Of a stretch of DNA of 64,000 nt, positions 28,150-36,793 are shown piece by piece. The translations under genes were made by a program, and so were the position numbers. Each line of letters begins with the position of its first letter. Position 1 is the first letter of the stretch. Source of the DNA: Duganella aceris (GTDB lineage Bacteria; Pseudomonadota; Gammaproteobacteria; Burkholderiales; Burkholderiaceae_D); the NCBI RefSeq assembly GCF_011090165.1, contig NZ_JAADJT010000011.1, forward strand, positions 1-64,000, written 5' to 3'. The notes under the pieces were generated by a model. It saw only the letters and a list, made by a program, of their open reading frames with translations. It had not been told where the DNA came from and did no database searches.

Positions 28150-28174
28150 AAATGAGAGTGATTTGCATTATCAT
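28150..28174. promoter_or_regulatory. Fur-box-like operator 2
   Basis: A second AT-rich pseudo-palindrome, AAATGAGAGTGATTTGCATT followed by ATCAT, resembles tandem 6-mers of the Fur consensus (GATAAT type). It is 34 bases before the PepSY gene start, so the two boxes probably coordinate the divergent pair. Confidence 0.55.
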
Positions 28175-28207
28175 GTCGATTCCAGTAGCCGTAACTAACA
28201 CTTCCCC

Positions 28208-29380
28208 ATGACTCCCATCACCGTCCGCCGCTGGGCCTGGATCCACAAATGGTCCAGCCTGATCTGCACCGTCTTCATGCTGCTGCTCTGCGTCACCGGG
28301 CTGCCGCTGATCTACCACCATGAGATCAACCACCTGCTGGGCAATGAAGCCGAAGCGCCGGTGATGACGCCCGGCACGCCGAAGGCCAGCGTGGACACCG
28401 TGCTCGCCGCCGGCAAGGCGCTGTATCCGGGCAAAATACCGATGTACATTTCGCAGGAGGCGGACGAGCCGAATATCTGGAATGTGACCCTGGGCGACAA
28501 CCCGACCGACGAGGGTTTCAAGTCGATCGCGGTCGACGCCCGCACCGCCAAGGTGCTGGCGCAGCCCGCGTTCGAGGGCACCTTCCTCGGCGTCATGTTC
28601 CACCTGCACGTCGACCTGTACGCCGGCTTGTGGGGCAAATTGTTCCTCGGTTTCATGGGCCTGCTGCTGGTGATCGCGATCGTCTCCGGCGTGGTGCTGT
28701 ACTCGCCATTCATGCGCAAGCTGGAGTTCGGCGAAGTGCGGCGCGAGCGCGGTCCGCGCGTCAAGTGGCTGGACCTGCATAATATGCTCGGCATCGTCAC
28801 GCTGACCTGGGCGCTGGTGGTCGGGGCCACCGGCATGATCAACACCTGGGCCGACATGCTGCTCAAATACTGGCAGTACACCGAGATGGCCGAGATGGTC
28901 GCGCCGTACAAGAACCTGCCGCTGCCGACCGTCATGGGATCGATGCAGAAGGCGATCGACAACGCCCGCGCCGCCGAACCGCACATGAAGGTCGCCTTCG
29001 TCGCCTTCCCGGGCACGCCGTTCAGCAGTCCGCACCATTACGGCGTTTTCATGAACGGCGATTCGGCGCTGACCTCGCGCATGTACAAGCCGGTGCTGAT
29101 CGACGCCCAGACCAGCGAGATCACCGAAAGCCGCGAGCTGCCGTGGTATCTGAAGGCGCTGCTGATTTCGCAGCCGCTGCACTTCGGTGACTACGGCGGC
29201 GGATGGCTGCAGTTCCTGTGGGCGATGCTGGATATCGCCACCATCTTCGTGCTGGGCAGCGGCCTGTATCTGTGGCTGAAGCGCGGCGCCCAGGCCAAGG
29301 CGACCGAGAAGAAGGGCGCCGAAGCCGAAGCGGACGGCCGCACCGTGCCGGCCTACGCCACCGAGGGAGAGGCGCGATGA
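28208..29380 (+). CDS. PepSY-domain membrane protein (iron-regulated type)
   Basis: A 390-residue inner-membrane protein of the PepSY-associated TM family. Segments: TM1 at about 15-40 (WSSLICTVFMLLLCVTGLPLIY), a periplasmic PepSY part (KASVDTVLAAGKALYPGKIPMYI), TM at 150-170, TM near 200 (LHNMLGIVTLTWALVVGATGMI) and TM near 345 (WAMLDIATIFVLGSGLYLWL), with conserved histidines (HKWSSL, HLHVDLY, DLHNMLGIV, HFGDYGG). Such genes accompany siderophore receptors and may act in ferric-siderophore reduction; this is family inference. Its stop overlaps the following small gene (ATGA). Confidence 0.9.
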   Translation: MTPITVRRWAWIHKWSSLICTVFMLLLCVTGLPLIYHHEINHLLGNEAEAPVMTPGTPKASVDTVLAAGKALYPGKIPMYISQEADEPNIWNVTLGDNPTDEGFKSIAVDARTAKVLAQPAFEGTFLGVMFHLHVDLYAGLWGKLFLGFMGLLLVIAIVSGVVLYSPFMRKLEFGEVRRERGPRVKWLDLHNMLGIVTLTWALVVGATGMINTWADMLLKYWQYTEMAEMVAPYKNLPLPTVMGSMQKAIDNARAAEPHMKVAFVAFPGTPFSSPHHYGVFMNGDSALTSRMYKPVLIDAQTSEITESRELPWYLKALLISQPLHFGDYGGGWLQFLWAMLDIATIFVLGSGLYLWLKRGAQAKATEKKGAEAEADGRTVPAYATEGEAR

Positions 29381-29547
29381 GTCCATTCCTGCGCATGTGG
29401 GGCGCGCCCACCCTGCTGGCGATCCTGACGATCATCGGCCTGCTGTCCGCGCTGATAGGCGATGGTGTGTGGGACGCGCTGTCGGCCGTTACGCTGGGTG
29501 TACCGGTACTGTGCTGCCTCTGGTACGGCCTGCGTCGAAAATCTTAA
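29377..29547 (+). CDS. Small membrane protein downstream of the PepSY gene
   Basis: A 56-residue protein (MSPFLRMWGAPTLLAILTIIGLLSALIGDGVWDALSAVTLGVPVLCCLWYGLRRKS) with two hydrophobic segments, at about 10-28 and 34-50. The ATG overlaps the stop of the PepSY gene by 4 bases, so it is translationally coupled. Small proteins of this kind follow PepSY genes in several proteobacteria; their function is not known. Its TAA is shared with the stop of the convergent gene as TTAA. Confidence 0.75.
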   Translation: MSPFLRMWGAPTLLAILTIIGLLSALIGDGVWDALSAVTLGVPVLCCLWYGLRRKS

Positions 29548-31211
29548 ACAACCGGCCGGCGCGCCAGGTAGGCATGGATCTGCGCCACCACCGCCGCGCC
29601 TTCGCCCACGGCGGCGGCCACGCGCTTGGTTGAATTCGCGCGCACGTCGCCGATGGCGAACACGCCCGGCACGGTGGTTTCCAGGCCCGAGCGCGTGGTT
29701 GGCGCGCCGCCCGCCGCATCCAGGCCGGTCAGAATGAACCCCTTGCCGTCGACCTCGACGCCGCAATCGCCCAGCCATCCGGTGTTGGGATCGGCGCCGA
29801 TGAACAGGAATACGCGGCAGGTGTCGTAGTCGCGTTCCGTGCCGGCCCGGTTGTCGCGCACCCGCACCTGTTGCAGGCCTTCCTCGTCGCAGCCCTCCAG
29901 CGCCACGATCTCCGACTGCGTATGCAGTTCGATATTCGGCGTCGCCGCGATCCGTTCGATCAGGTAGCTGGACATGGTCGACGCCAGGCTGTCCTTGCGG
30001 ATCAGCAGATGCACCTTGGCGGCGTGGCTCGCCAGGTACACCGCCGCCTGGCCGGCCGAATTACCGCCGCCGACCAGTATCACTTCCTCGCTGGCGCACA
30101 GGCCGGCCTCCAGCGGCGAGGCCCAGTAGTACACGCCTTTACCCTCGAACTGCTTCAGGTTGGCCAGCGACGGCCGGCGATAGCGCGCGCCGCACGACAG
30201 CACCACGGCGCGTGCGCGCAGGCGCGTCAGGCTGCCACACATCTCGACCTGTAGCGGATTCTGATCGCACAACAACCGGCCGGCGGGCGCCGGAATCGCC
30301 ATCTTGACGCCGAATTTTTGCGACTGCACATAAGCGCGGCCGGCCAGCGCGCCGCCCGATATGCCGGTCGGGAAGCCCAGATAGTTCTCGATGCGCGCGC
30401 TGGCCGCCGCCTGACCGCCGTAGGCGCGCGTCTCCAGCGCCAGCACCGACAAGCCTTCCGACGCCGCATACACCGCCGTCGCCAGGCCGGCCGGCCCGGC
30501 GCCGACCACGATCACGTCCCACAGCTTGTCGTCTTCCATCTCCGGCAGCGTGCCGAGGCAGCGGCCGATTTCGACCACCGACGGATTTTTCTTGACGCAG
30601 CCGTCCGGGCACACCACCAGCGTCCAATCCTCGGCCGTCGGCTGGTAATGCGCGCACAGCGCGCGCGCCTGTTCGTCCGCGCGCGGATCGAGCACCTTGT
30701 GCGGATGGCCGTTGCTGGTCAACCAGCCCTGCAGCGCATGCATGCGCGGATGGCCCGGCGTCGCCACCAGCACCAGGCCGCAGGCTTTGCTCTCGATCAG
30801 TTCCAGCCGGCGCAGGATGAAGGCGCGCACGATGCGCTCGCCCAGTTCCGCCTCGGCCATCAGCAGCGAGCGCAAGGCCTCGGTGGTCAGCGCCAGCACC
30901 TCGACCTCGCCGACCGCGTGGCCGTTGACCAGCGACGGCGCGCCGGAGAACTGGCTGATCTCGCCGGCGAATTCGCCCGCCACATGCTCGGTGATGACCG
31001 AGGTGTTACCCAGTCCGTCGTAGCGGCTGATGCGGATCACGCCCTTGATCACGACGTACAGCCCGAAGCTGGTGCGTCCGGCCTCGAACAGCCGCTCGCC
31101 GTCGCGGAAGCAGGCCATGGCGCCGAAGCGCTGCATGCGCTTGATCTCGGCGGATGTCAGTTGCGGAAGCGCCTGGGCGGCGCGCGATTTGAAGGTGTCG
31201 TAGATGGCCAT
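29544..31211 (-). CDS. cNMP-binding, thioredoxin-reductase-like FAD protein
   Basis: A 555-residue fusion. Residues 1-140 are a cyclic-nucleotide-binding domain (FGLYVVIKGVIRI, EFAGEISQFSGAPSLVNG). Residues 150-225 form a small alpha/beta domain (GHPRMHALQGWL ... VCPDGCV). From residue 235 on there is a thioredoxin-reductase fold: FAD motif IVVGAGPAGLATAVYAASEG, GGQAAASARIENYLGFPTGISG, NADPH motif VILVGGGNSAGQAAVYL and C-terminal FAIGDVRAN. The redox CxxC that thioredoxin reductases have before the NADPH motif is replaced by GVYYWASPLEAGLC, so a disulfide reductase role is doubtful. No partner gene is adjacent. Confidence 0.88.
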   Translation of the reverse strand: MAIYDTFKSRAAQALPQLTSAEIKRMQRFGAMACFRDGERLFEAGRTSFGLYVVIKGVIRISRYDGLGNTSVITEHVAGEFAGEISQFSGAPSLVNGHAVGEVEVLALTTEALRSLLMAEAELGERIVRAFILRRLELIESKACGLVLVATPGHPRMHALQGWLTSNGHPHKVLDPRADEQARALCAHYQPTAEDWTLVVCPDGCVKKNPSVVEIGRCLGTLPEMEDDKLWDVIVVGAGPAGLATAVYAASEGLSVLALETRAYGGQAAASARIENYLGFPTGISGGALAGRAYVQSQKFGVKMAIPAPAGRLLCDQNPLQVEMCGSLTRLRARAVVLSCGARYRRPSLANLKQFEGKGVYYWASPLEAGLCASEEVILVGGGNSAGQAAVYLASHAAKVHLLIRKDSLASTMSSYLIERIAATPNIELHTQSEIVALEGCDEEGLQQVRVRDNRAGTERDYDTCRVFLFIGADPNTGWLGDCGVEVDGKGFILTGLDAAGGAPTTRSGLETTVPGVFAIGDVRANSTKRVAAAVGEGAAVVAQIHAYLARRPVV

Positions 31212-31394
31212 GGTGCCAGTCTAACGCGGAATGATGTTGCACTGCCAGATCTCAAACGAGGTAGGCGGGCGCCGCTCATCATTGTGATTCTTTGATCGGA
31301 CGGCGTTTTTTTCGCGCAGCGCGAACATAGAATGCGACCACAAGCTGACTATAAAACACCGGCCAATCAAAGGCCGAGACAAGGGAGACCATCA

Positions 31395-34300
31395 ATGATC
31401 AAGCATTTGACTCAATCCTCATCCGGCCGCAGTGGCCGACGCGTCATGGCGGCGGCCGTCGCCTCCGCGATCGCATCCTTACTGGCCGCGAACGGCGCCA
31501 TGGCGCAGCAGGCCGCCAGCTCCGCGCCGGCGGCGCAGCGCGCGCCGGACGATGTGAAGCCGGAGACCGTCGTCACCGTGGTCGGCACGCGCAAATCGGT
31601 GGCCTCCGCCATCGACCGCAAAATCCGCAACTCCACCGTTTCCGATTCGCTGGTGGCCGAAGACATCAACCAATTCCCGGACAAGAACGTGGGCGAGGCG
31701 CTGTCGCGCATCACCGGCGTGCAGCTGACGCGCGATTTCGGCGAAGGCACGCAAGTGTCGATACGCGGCGTCGAGCCCAATCTGAACCGCGTTGAAGTCA
31801 ACGGCATGTCGATCCTGGCCTCCAACGGCACGGCGGGACGCGGCGCCGAACTGCGCGAGCTGGCCTCGGAGCTGATCTCGTCGATCGACGTCTACAAGGG
31901 CAGCACCGCCGACCTGACCGAGGGCGGCGTCGGCGGCACCGTAGTGATCACCACCCGCAAGCCGCTCGATTTCAAGAAGTTCACCATCGCCACCACGCTG
32001 GCCGGCGAGCAGGCGTCGAGCCGTGGCGGCGTGCAGCCGCGCGGCAGCCTGCTGATCGCAGACCAGTTCATGGACGGCCGCCTCGGCCTGATGGCCAACA
32101 TCGTCTACGACAAGGTCTTCACCCGCAACGACTACGCCCGCAACACCTCGTGGCGCTTTCTGCGCGACTGGGATATGTCGCCCGACAAGACCGTGGTCAG
32201 CACCGATCCTGCGGTGGCGGCGGTGTCCTCGGCCGCCGGCTGCTCCACCGCCGCGCTGACGGCCGCGCAAAAAACCGCGTGTTCCAGCCAGTGGTCGGAT
32301 TACTCGCCGGGTATCTCGCGCTACGGCATCTGGACCCGCGACCACAAACGTTCGTCGGCGGAGCTCACGGCGCAGTACAAATTCAGCAACGAGCTGAAAG
32401 CCTACGTCAGCTACCAGGGCAATCGTCAGGACCAGCGCCTGAACGACCGCAATTACGGCACCGACCTGGGCGCCGACACGCGCCTTGCCAACGCCGGCAA
32501 CGCGCCGACCTATAGCGCGACGGGCGTGCCGAGCGGCGGCACCTGCGCCACCGTGCCCACCGGCGTGACGCCGGCCGGCATGGTGGTCAAGAACCATTAC
32601 GTGACCCAGTACACGGTCGGCAACTGCCTGAACGCGACAGGCCTGGGCGGGCAGGGCGCTTTCAGCACCTCGGCGCGCGACTTCGCGCTGAAGGTCGATT
32701 CCAACTACACCACCACCGGCTTCTCGTACAAGAATGGCGCGCTGGAAGTGGAAGGCCTCGGCGGCACCTCGCGCTCGACCTATCACAACGAAACCAACAG
32801 CGTCATCCTGACCCAGAACGCTCCCGGCTTGAAAGTAACGCTGGATTCGCAAGGCCTGCCGCATTTCGACTTCCCGGCCGCCTACGATCCGGAGAAGAGC
32901 AGCTCCTACGTCCAGGCGCAGCTGCAATACCGCCCGTATGAAGCGAAGAACAAGGAAGACCAGCTGAAACTGGACTTCAAATATCGCCTCGACACGCCGT
33001 TCTTCAGCAAGGTGTGGTTCGGCGTGCAGGGACGCAAGGCGGCTGCGCAGCGCTACGACGGCGGCGGCTATTTGGCCAGCAACGGCGCGGACCTGATCAG
33101 CACCGCCGACGACGTCAACGTCACCACGGCCAACGTCAATCAGACCATCGTCTACGACCCGCTGTACACCGGCTCCACGCCGCGCCCGCCCGATACCTTC
33201 AGCTTCCTGAACGCCAATTACGGCGGCAAGTACGTCAGCGCGGCGCAGATGGCGGCGCTGGTGGACGCGGTGCGCGGCCGCTCGCCCGGCACCTTCTTCA
33301 GCGGCTACGACAAGATCAGCAACATCCCGACCAGCTGGATGACGCCCGTGTACGGCCAGGCGACGCAGTTCTTCGACACCTCGCACTTCAATTTCGGCAA
33401 CGTCTACAACGCGCCGGGCAGCGACGGCAAGATGTATCCGCAGATCCCGACCTTCAAGGTCGACGAGACCATCCGCTCCGGCTACGCGCGCGTGGACTGG
33501 GACACCGACCTGTATGGCCATCAGCTGTGGGGTAACATCGGCGTGCGCTATACCGGCACGCGCGACAAGTCCACCGGCGCCTTCAAGTATTCGGTCCGCC
33601 AGGCCACCTCGCCGGGCAGCTCGGCCTTTGTCGATCGTGTCATCGGCACCACCATCACCAGTGTCGACAATACCTATCACGACTATCTGCCTAGCCTGAA
33701 CGCGATGTTCTGGGTGACACCGGAGAAGTTCATGGTGCGCTACGGCCTGTCGAAGGTGATGTCGCGGCCGAGCATCGACCTGCTGGTGCCTGGCGCCGCC
33801 TGCGTCCAGGGCAGCGGCCTGGCGCAGTTCGGCGGCGATGGGCAGGATGACTGCACCGCCGGCAATCCGAACCTGAAGCCGTTCCGCGCCACGAACACGG
33901 ACCTCAGCTTCGAATACTACCCAAGCGCGGACAGCCAGCTCAGCGTCGGTCTGTTCAACAAGAAGATCGACAGCTACATCCTGGAGAAGCAACTGGTCAA
34001 GGGCGTGGACCTGTTCAAGAACGGTCAGTTGTTCGACGTGACCCAGGCGATCAACGCGCAGGGCGCCACCACCAAGGGCATCGAGCTGACCGCGCGTACC
34101 GCGTTCACCTTCCTGCCCGGCTGGCTGAGTGGCTTCGGCGGCGACGCCAACTACACCCGCATGAGCTACAAGTACGCCAAGGGTTACGAGCGTCTCAACT
34201 CGCTGGACGGGACGGTGCTGTCGTATCCAGGACTGTCGCGCAATAGCTATAACCTGGGGCTGTGGTACGACCTGGGCAAAGTCAATGCACGCTTGGCCTA

Positions 34301-34544
34301 CAACTACCGCGACCGCTTCTACACCGGCGCCAACGACGTCTCGGGCAATCCAAACTTCCAGGAGAAGACCGGCTTCCTCGACGCCAAGTTCCAGTATCGC
34401 TACAATGACAACGTCACGATTTCGATCGAAGGCAAGAACCTGACCGACCAGGCGCAGACCACCGATGCGGGTGATCTGTTCCGCGTCAACGAGGTGGCTT
34501 GGTCCGGACGTCGTTACTTCTTTACTGTATCGGTTAAAAACTAA
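31395..34544 (+). CDS. Large TonB-dependent receptor (carbohydrate type)
   Basis: A 1049-residue receptor. ATG at 31395 follows AAGGGAG and begins a signal peptide ending at AANGAMAQ. TonB box region PETVVTVVGTRKS; plug starts AIDRKIRNSTVSDSLVAEDINQFPDKNVGEALSRITGVQL, a wording typical of the large receptors of oligosaccharide-use loci in Xanthomonas, Caulobacter and relatives. The barrel contains ESLFK-like insertions, and the C-terminus is WSGRRYFFTVSVKN. At 1049 residues it exceeds siderophore receptors by about 300. It is followed 8 bases later by a GH43 enzyme, so RG-I/pectin-derived oligosaccharides are a likely ligand, an inference from context. Confidence 0.9.
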   Translation: MIKHLTQSSSGRSGRRVMAAAVASAIASLLAANGAMAQQAASSAPAAQRAPDDVKPETVVTVVGTRKSVASAIDRKIRNSTVSDSLVAEDINQFPDKNVGEALSRITGVQLTRDFGEGTQVSIRGVEPNLNRVEVNGMSILASNGTAGRGAELRELASELISSIDVYKGSTADLTEGGVGGTVVITTRKPLDFKKFTIATTLAGEQASSRGGVQPRGSLLIADQFMDGRLGLMANIVYDKVFTRNDYARNTSWRFLRDWDMSPDKTVVSTDPAVAAVSSAAGCSTAALTAAQKTACSSQWSDYSPGISRYGIWTRDHKRSSAELTAQYKFSNELKAYVSYQGNRQDQRLNDRNYGTDLGADTRLANAGNAPTYSATGVPSGGTCATVPTGVTPAGMVVKNHYVTQYTVGNCLNATGLGGQGAFSTSARDFALKVDSNYTTTGFSYKNGALEVEGLGGTSRSTYHNETNSVILTQNAPGLKVTLDSQGLPHFDFPAAYDPEKSSSYVQAQLQYRPYEAKNKEDQLKLDFKYRLDTPFFSKVWFGVQGRKAAAQRYDGGGYLASNGADLISTADDVNVTTANVNQTIVYDPLYTGSTPRPPDTFSFLNANYGGKYVSAAQMAALVDAVRGRSPGTFFSGYDKISNIPTSWMTPVYGQATQFFDTSHFNFGNVYNAPGSDGKMYPQIPTFKVDETIRSGYARVDWDTDLYGHQLWGNIGVRYTGTRDKSTGAFKYSVRQATSPGSSAFVDRVIGTTITSVDNTYHDYLPSLNAMFWVTPEKFMVRYGLSKVMSRPSIDLLVPGAACVQGSGLAQFGGDGQDDCTAGNPNLKPFRATNTDLSFEYYPSADSQLSVGLFNKKIDSYILEKQLVKGVDLFKNGQLFDVTQAINAQGATTKGIELTARTAFTFLPGWLSGFGGDANYTRMSYKYAKGYERLNSLDGTVLSYPGLSRNSYNLGLWYDLGKVNARLAYNYRDRFYTGANDVSGNPNFQEKTGFLDAKFQYRYNDNVTISIEGKNLTDQAQTTDAGDLFRVNEVAWSGRRYFFTVSVKN

Positions 34545-34552
34545 GGACGGGC

Positions 34553-35569
34553 ATGGCGCAAGCGTTTTGTGCGCGTGGACTGAAAGCGGCGGCCTTGATG
34601 GCCGCTGCTTTGTCGTTTGCGCAGGCGGCGGAGCCGCGATTCAACAACCCGTTGGTGAAGCAACGCGCCGACCCGCAAGTCACGCTGCACAGCGACGGCT
34701 ATTACTATTACACGGCGACGGCGCCGGAATACGACCGCATCGAACTGCGCCGCGCGCGCTCGCTCAACGACCTGGGCGCGGCCGACGCGCATGTCGCCTG
34801 GCGCAAGCATGCCAGCGGCGAGATGGGCGCCCACATCTGGGCGCCGGAGATGCATTACATCGACGGCAAATGGTATATCTACTTTACCGCCGGCCGAGCC
34901 GACGCGATCTGGGAGATCCGCCTCTACGTGCTGGAAAACAGTTCGCCGAATCCGCTGGAAGGCGAATGGATAGAACGCGGCCAGCTGAAGACCGGCTGGG
35001 AATCCTTCTCGCTGGACGCCACCACCTTCGCACTGGATGGCAAGCGCTATCTGGTCTGGACCCAGCGCGCGCCCGAGGCCACCGCGCACGCGACCAATAT
35101 CTATATGGCGCAGATGGAGTCGCCGCTGTCGATCAAAGGTCCGCCGGTCTTGCTGTCGCGGCCTGAGTACGCATGGGAGAAGGTCAAGTACGAGGTGAAC
35201 GAGGCGCCCGCGGTGCTGGTCAGGAACGGCCGCGTGTTCATGACCTATTCGGCCAGCGCCACGGACGCCAACTATTGCCTCGGCCTGCTGACCGCGCCGG
35301 TCGGCAGCGATCTGCTGAACGCCGGATCATGGAGCAAGTCGCCCACGCCGGTGTTTGCCAGCAGCGCGGCGAACGGCCAATATGGGCCGGGACATAACTC
35401 CTTCACCACCACGCCGGACGGCAAGACCGACATCCTGGTCTACCATGCGCGGAATTACCGCGACATTGTCGGCGATCCGCTCAAGGACCAGAACCGGCAC
35501 ACGCGCGCTCAGGCGCTGCGCTGGCGCGCGGACGGCACGCCGGACTTCGGTGTACCGGTCGCGGACTGA
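34553..35569 (+). CDS. Family 43 glycoside hydrolase (probable arabinofuranosidase)
   Basis: A 338-residue exported enzyme with a signal peptide ending at FAQAAE. The five-bladed propeller carries the three GH43 acids: Asp in QRADPQVTLH (about residue 41), Asp in SFSLDATTFALDG (about 155) and Glu in YEVNEAPAVLV (about 218). IWAPEMHYIDGKWYIYFTA is the classical motif between them. The N-R-H-T-R-A-Q ending is typical of GH43 arabinanase/arabinofuranosidase relatives. It probably removes arabinose from RG-I side chains; specificity is inferred. Start is 8 bases after the receptor; the last 61 bases overlap the convergent MFS gene. Confidence 0.87.
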   Translation: MAQAFCARGLKAAALMAAALSFAQAAEPRFNNPLVKQRADPQVTLHSDGYYYYTATAPEYDRIELRRARSLNDLGAADAHVAWRKHASGEMGAHIWAPEMHYIDGKWYIYFTAGRADAIWEIRLYVLENSSPNPLEGEWIERGQLKTGWESFSLDATTFALDGKRYLVWTQRAPEATAHATNIYMAQMESPLSIKGPPVLLSRPEYAWEKVKYEVNEAPAVLVRNGRVFMTYSASATDANYCLGLLTAPVGSDLLNAGSWSKSPTPVFASSAANGQYGPGHNSFTTTPDGKTDILVYHARNYRDIVGDPLKDQNRHTRAQALRWRADGTPDFGVPVAD

Positions 35570-36693
35570 CGCGACAAGCCCGCCACCAACGGCGCCGCCA
35601 GGAGCGCAAGCACCGCGATGGCGCCGGACACATAGCCGATATTCCCGGCGCCCCAGGCCGAGATGCTGAGGCCACCGATCACCGCGCCGAGCGCGATGCC
35701 GCCGTTGGCGGCGGAGACGTTGATCGTGCCGGCCAGCGCCTGCGCCTCGGAAGCCGCCTTCATCACACGGATCTGACATACCGGATACAGCGCGGTGTTG
35801 GCGATGCCCCAGACAGCCAACGCGACGGCGAACCACATCGAGCCGGCCAGCGCCATGGTCGCCGCCATCCCCACGGCCAGCACCGCGCAGAACAGGGCTG
35901 TGGTGGCGAGCGGCTTGTGGTCGACCCAGCGGCCGCCGAGCCAATTGCCGGCCAGGCCGACGGCGCCGAAGCCCATCAGCCACCAGCCCACCAGCGCCGG
36001 CGCGATGCCGGCCGATTTCTCCAGCATCTCCGCCAGATAGGTATAGCCGGTGAACATGGCGGTGAACACCAGCACCGACAGCGCCACGTTGGCCAGGAAG
36101 ATAGGCCTCTTGAGTATGCGGGCCTGCTCGCGCATCGCTACAGGCTTGGACGGCCGCACCGCCGGCATGACGAAGTAGATCAGGATCGCGGTCACCATCG
36201 ACAGCGCCGCCAGCAGGGCGAAGGCGCCGCGCCAGCCGATGGCATCGGATGCCAGCGTGCCAAGCGGAATACCGAACAGCATGGCGGCGGAAATGCCGAG
36301 ATAAACGGTGGAGACGGCGCGGCCGCTCTTGCCCGGCCCGGCGATATCGGCGGCGGTTTCGCTGGCTGTACCCCAGAACACCGGCAGCGCCAGGGCCGGC
36401 ACCAATCGCGCCAGCGCAAGTATCCAGAAGTTCGATGCCGCAGCCGCCACCGCGTTGGACGCCGCGAACAGCATCAGGATGGCGACGAACAGCCGTTTGC
36501 GGTCGACGTTGGCGAGCCACGCGGTCAGGACGGGACCGAACAGCATGACCACCACGGCGAACAGGGTCACCAGCTGGCCGGCGGTGGCGATCGGTACGGA
36601 GAGATCGCGCGCCAGCGCCGGCAGCAAGCCGACGATCAGAAACTCCGTGGTGACGATGACGAACGCCGCGATGGCGAGAATGATGGTGGACAT
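35509..36693 (-). CDS. MFS transporter, DHA1 family
   Basis: A 394-residue, 12-helix transporter. The first helix reads FVIVTTEFLIVGLLPALARDL, and the motif between helices 2 and 3 is LANVDRKRLFVAILMLF, both typical of drug:H+ antiporter-1 members of the AraJ/YdhP/PbuE branch, which export sugars, purines or drugs. The gene is divergent from the LysR regulator, a pairing usual for efflux pumps controlled by their neighbour. Its 3' end overlaps the GH43 gene by 61 bases, so the pair is squeezed into the RG-I locus, but membership in that pathway is not shown. Confidence 0.88.
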   Translation of the reverse strand: MSTIILAIAAFVIVTTEFLIVGLLPALARDLSVPIATAGQLVTLFAVVVMLFGPVLTAWLANVDRKRLFVAILMLFAASNAVAAAASNFWILALARLVPALALPVFWGTASETAADIAGPGKSGRAVSTVYLGISAAMLFGIPLGTLASDAIGWRGAFALLAALSMVTAILIYFVMPAVRPSKPVAMREQARILKRPIFLANVALSVLVFTAMFTGYTYLAEMLEKSAGIAPALVGWWLMGFGAVGLAGNWLGGRWVDHKPLATTALFCAVLAVGMAATMALAGSMWFAVALAVWGIANTALYPVCQIRVMKAASEAQALAGTINVSAANGGIALGAVIGGLSISAWGAGNIGYVSGAIAVLALLAAPLVAGLSRQSATGTPKSGVPSARQRSA

Positions 36694-36730
36694 TGTGCTG
36701 ACCCGAAAAATCAGCCATCATATAAGGGAT

Positions 36731-36758
36731 GGAATTTCTTATGTTGGATAAGATTTCC
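36731..36758. promoter_or_regulatory. Inverted repeat between MFS and LysR genes
   Basis: GGAATTTCTTAT-GTTGG-ATAAGATTTCC forms an interrupted palindrome (perfect TCTTAT/ATAAGA core plus GGAA/TTCC outer arms) in the 100-bp divergent gap. This is the expected place and shape for the binding site of the LysR regulator (T-N11-A type). Binding is not demonstrated. Confidence 0.5.
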
Positions 36759-36793
36759 AGATCATTGCGGAAAATTATTCCAGAAAGCCGGCC

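Noticed and set aside
31479..33992. Long antisense frame opposite the TonB receptor
   Set aside because: Codon-position shadow (Arg/Ala/Val-rich, no start context) of the receptor gene.
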